Shown one piece after another: positions 6,521 to 6,820 of a stretch of 6,820 nt of DNA. Each line of letters starts with the position of its first letter. Position 1 is the stretch's first letter. Source of the DNA: Leptolyngbyaceae cyanobacterium CSSed165cm_216. Its GTDB lineage: Bacteria > Cyanobacteriota > Cyanobacteriia > Phormidesmidales > Phormidesmidaceae. The translations under genes were made by a program, and so were the position numbers. The stretch spans positions 1-6,820 of the forward strand of contig SLIY01000040.1 in the NCBI GenBank assembly GCA_007135385.1, written 5' to 3'. The notes under the pieces were generated by a model. It searched no databases, was not told where the DNA came from, and was given only the letters and a program-made list of their open reading frames with translations.

Positions 6521-6543
6521 GCTGGGTGGGCATTGCCCACCAC
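6521..6543. repeat. Short GTGGGCATTGCCCAC palindrome, copy 2
   Basis: GTGGGCATTGCCCAC (6526-6540) is self-complementary except at its central base pair. With its flanks it matches the sequence at 6552-6574 at 17 of 23 positions in the same orientation. Confidence 0.55.
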
Positions 6544-6551
6544 TCAAAGCC

Positions 6552-6574
6552 GTAGGGCAGGCAATACCCACCAC
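6552..6574. repeat. Short GTAGGGCAGGCAATACCCACC palindrome, copy 3
   Basis: This is a degenerate tandem neighbour of the palindrome at 6521-6543, ending in the same CCCACCAC. It begins with the GTAGGG seen at the ends of the larger elements. Confidence 0.5.
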
Positions 6575-6614
6575 TGGCAAGATAGGTTTCCCGAAATCAC
6601 CTAAAGCGGGTTCC

Positions 6615-6704
6615 TTAGGGCCAGAGCAATGTAGAGCCACTCCAGCGATCGCCCCAAAACCCAAGTCTTAAAAAACGACGCAAAAAACCTAATACAGTCA
6701 TCAT
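6615..6704 (-). CDS. Possible 29-residue basic hydrophobic peptide (doubtful)
   Basis: A short frame starting with two ATG codons encodes 29 residues: a hydrophobic-basic half, FLRRFLRLGFWGDRW, then a short tail ending LLWP. GAGG lies five bases before the first ATG (complement of 6710-6713), which is better than the ribosome-binding site of any large gene here. An in-frame ATG ten codons upstream could lengthen it. I recognise no family, and composition alone cannot tell it from chance. It could be a leader peptide, a fragment of a decayed gene or nothing. Confidence 0.2.
   Translation of the reverse strand: MMTVLGFLRRFLRLGFWGDRWSGSTLLWP
6645..6652. repeat. HIP1 octamer GCGATCGC
   Basis: This is the highly iterated palindrome of cyanobacterial genomes. 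Other copies are within genes at 690, 2240, 2647 and 4297. It supports the taxonomic call and has no known gene-specific role. Confidence 0.9.
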
Positions 6705-6778
6705 CCGTACCTCGCAGATGTTGTAAAACATGGACAGGCCATCGGCGGGCGTTCTGACTTACACAATTTTAGATTTAC

Positions 6779-6820
6779 GATTTTGAATTTTGGAGAGATA
6801 TCCAGCCAAAATCTAAAATC
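6779..6820. repeat. AT-rich hairpin repeat at the window edge
   Basis: GATTTTGAATTTTGG (6779-6793) pairs with CCAAAATCTAAAATC (6806-6820) at 13 of 15 positions around a 12-base loop. A further ATTTTAGATTT unit precedes it near 6767. The right arm reaches the last base, so the element may continue outside. Elements built from TTTTAGATTTTGG units are frequent in cyanobacterial spacers; the same TTTTGAATTTT core occurs at 1586 and 1624. Confidence 0.55.

Larger units (their letters stand above)
6043..6820. other. Repeat-rich leader upstream of the receptor gene
   Basis: About 780 bases hold no convincing long gene. They contain two GTAGGGTG palindromic elements (B and C), three short GTGGGCA-type palindromes, a HIP1 octamer, one possible short reading frame and an AT-rich hairpin at the right edge. 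The promoter of the receptor cassette should lie here. A TTGACG hexamer occurs close to the receptor start (about 6070-6075), but no acceptable -10 box follows at 16-18 bases, so I make no promoter call. I looked for the B12-box and core of a cobalamin riboswitch and for an AT-rich Fur-type palindrome, and recognised neither. Confidence 0.6.

Noticed and set aside
6043..6600. Cobalamin riboswitch upstream of the receptor
   Set aside because: I found neither the B12-box core nor the conserved peripheral GGGAA and GCCACTG segments on the minus strand.

Overview
The window looks like cyanobacterial chromosome. It is GC-rich and carries at least five copies of the HIP1 octamer GCGATCGC (690-697, 2240-2247, 2647-2654, 4297-4304, 6645-6652). 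Its spacers hold small GTAGGGTG-type palindromes and TTTTGAATTTT stretches of the kind scattered through filamentous and unicellular cyanobacterial genomes. I cannot name a genus from the sequence alone.

Every convincing gene is on the minus strand, so transcription runs from right to left. After a roughly 780-base gene-poor leader full of dispersed repeats (6043-6820) come an outer-membrane TonB-dependent receptor (6042-3787), a FecB/BtuF-type substrate-binding lipoprotein (3743-2439), a CpdA-type cyclic-nucleotide phosphodiesterase (2442-1666, start overlapping the lipoprotein stop by 4 bases), a 246-base repeat-laden spacer (1420-1665), a FecCD/BtuC-type inner-membrane permease (1419-331) and the C-terminal remnant of a retropepsin-like aspartic protease (about 364-134). 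Positions 1-133 hold no gene I can defend.

Together the receptor, lipoprotein and permease form most of a high-affinity uptake route for a metal chelate (siderophore, haem or cobalamin class). The ligand crosses the outer membrane by TonB energy, is captured by the lipoprotein and passes through the permease. The ATPase subunit is not in the window, and I recognise neither a cobalamin riboswitch nor a Fur box, so the substrate stays open. The odd member is the phosphodiesterase: its motifs are intact and it is apparently translationally coupled to the binding protein, which would tie uptake to cyclic-nucleotide turnover if it is active on cAMP.

The rest of the interest lies in the spacers. 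Three related palindromic elements share GTAGGGT-type ends, a very G-rich tract sits flush against the permease start, and near-identical 17-18 base G-rich repeats bracket one of the elements. I did not find a clearly new defence, mobile or RNA system here.
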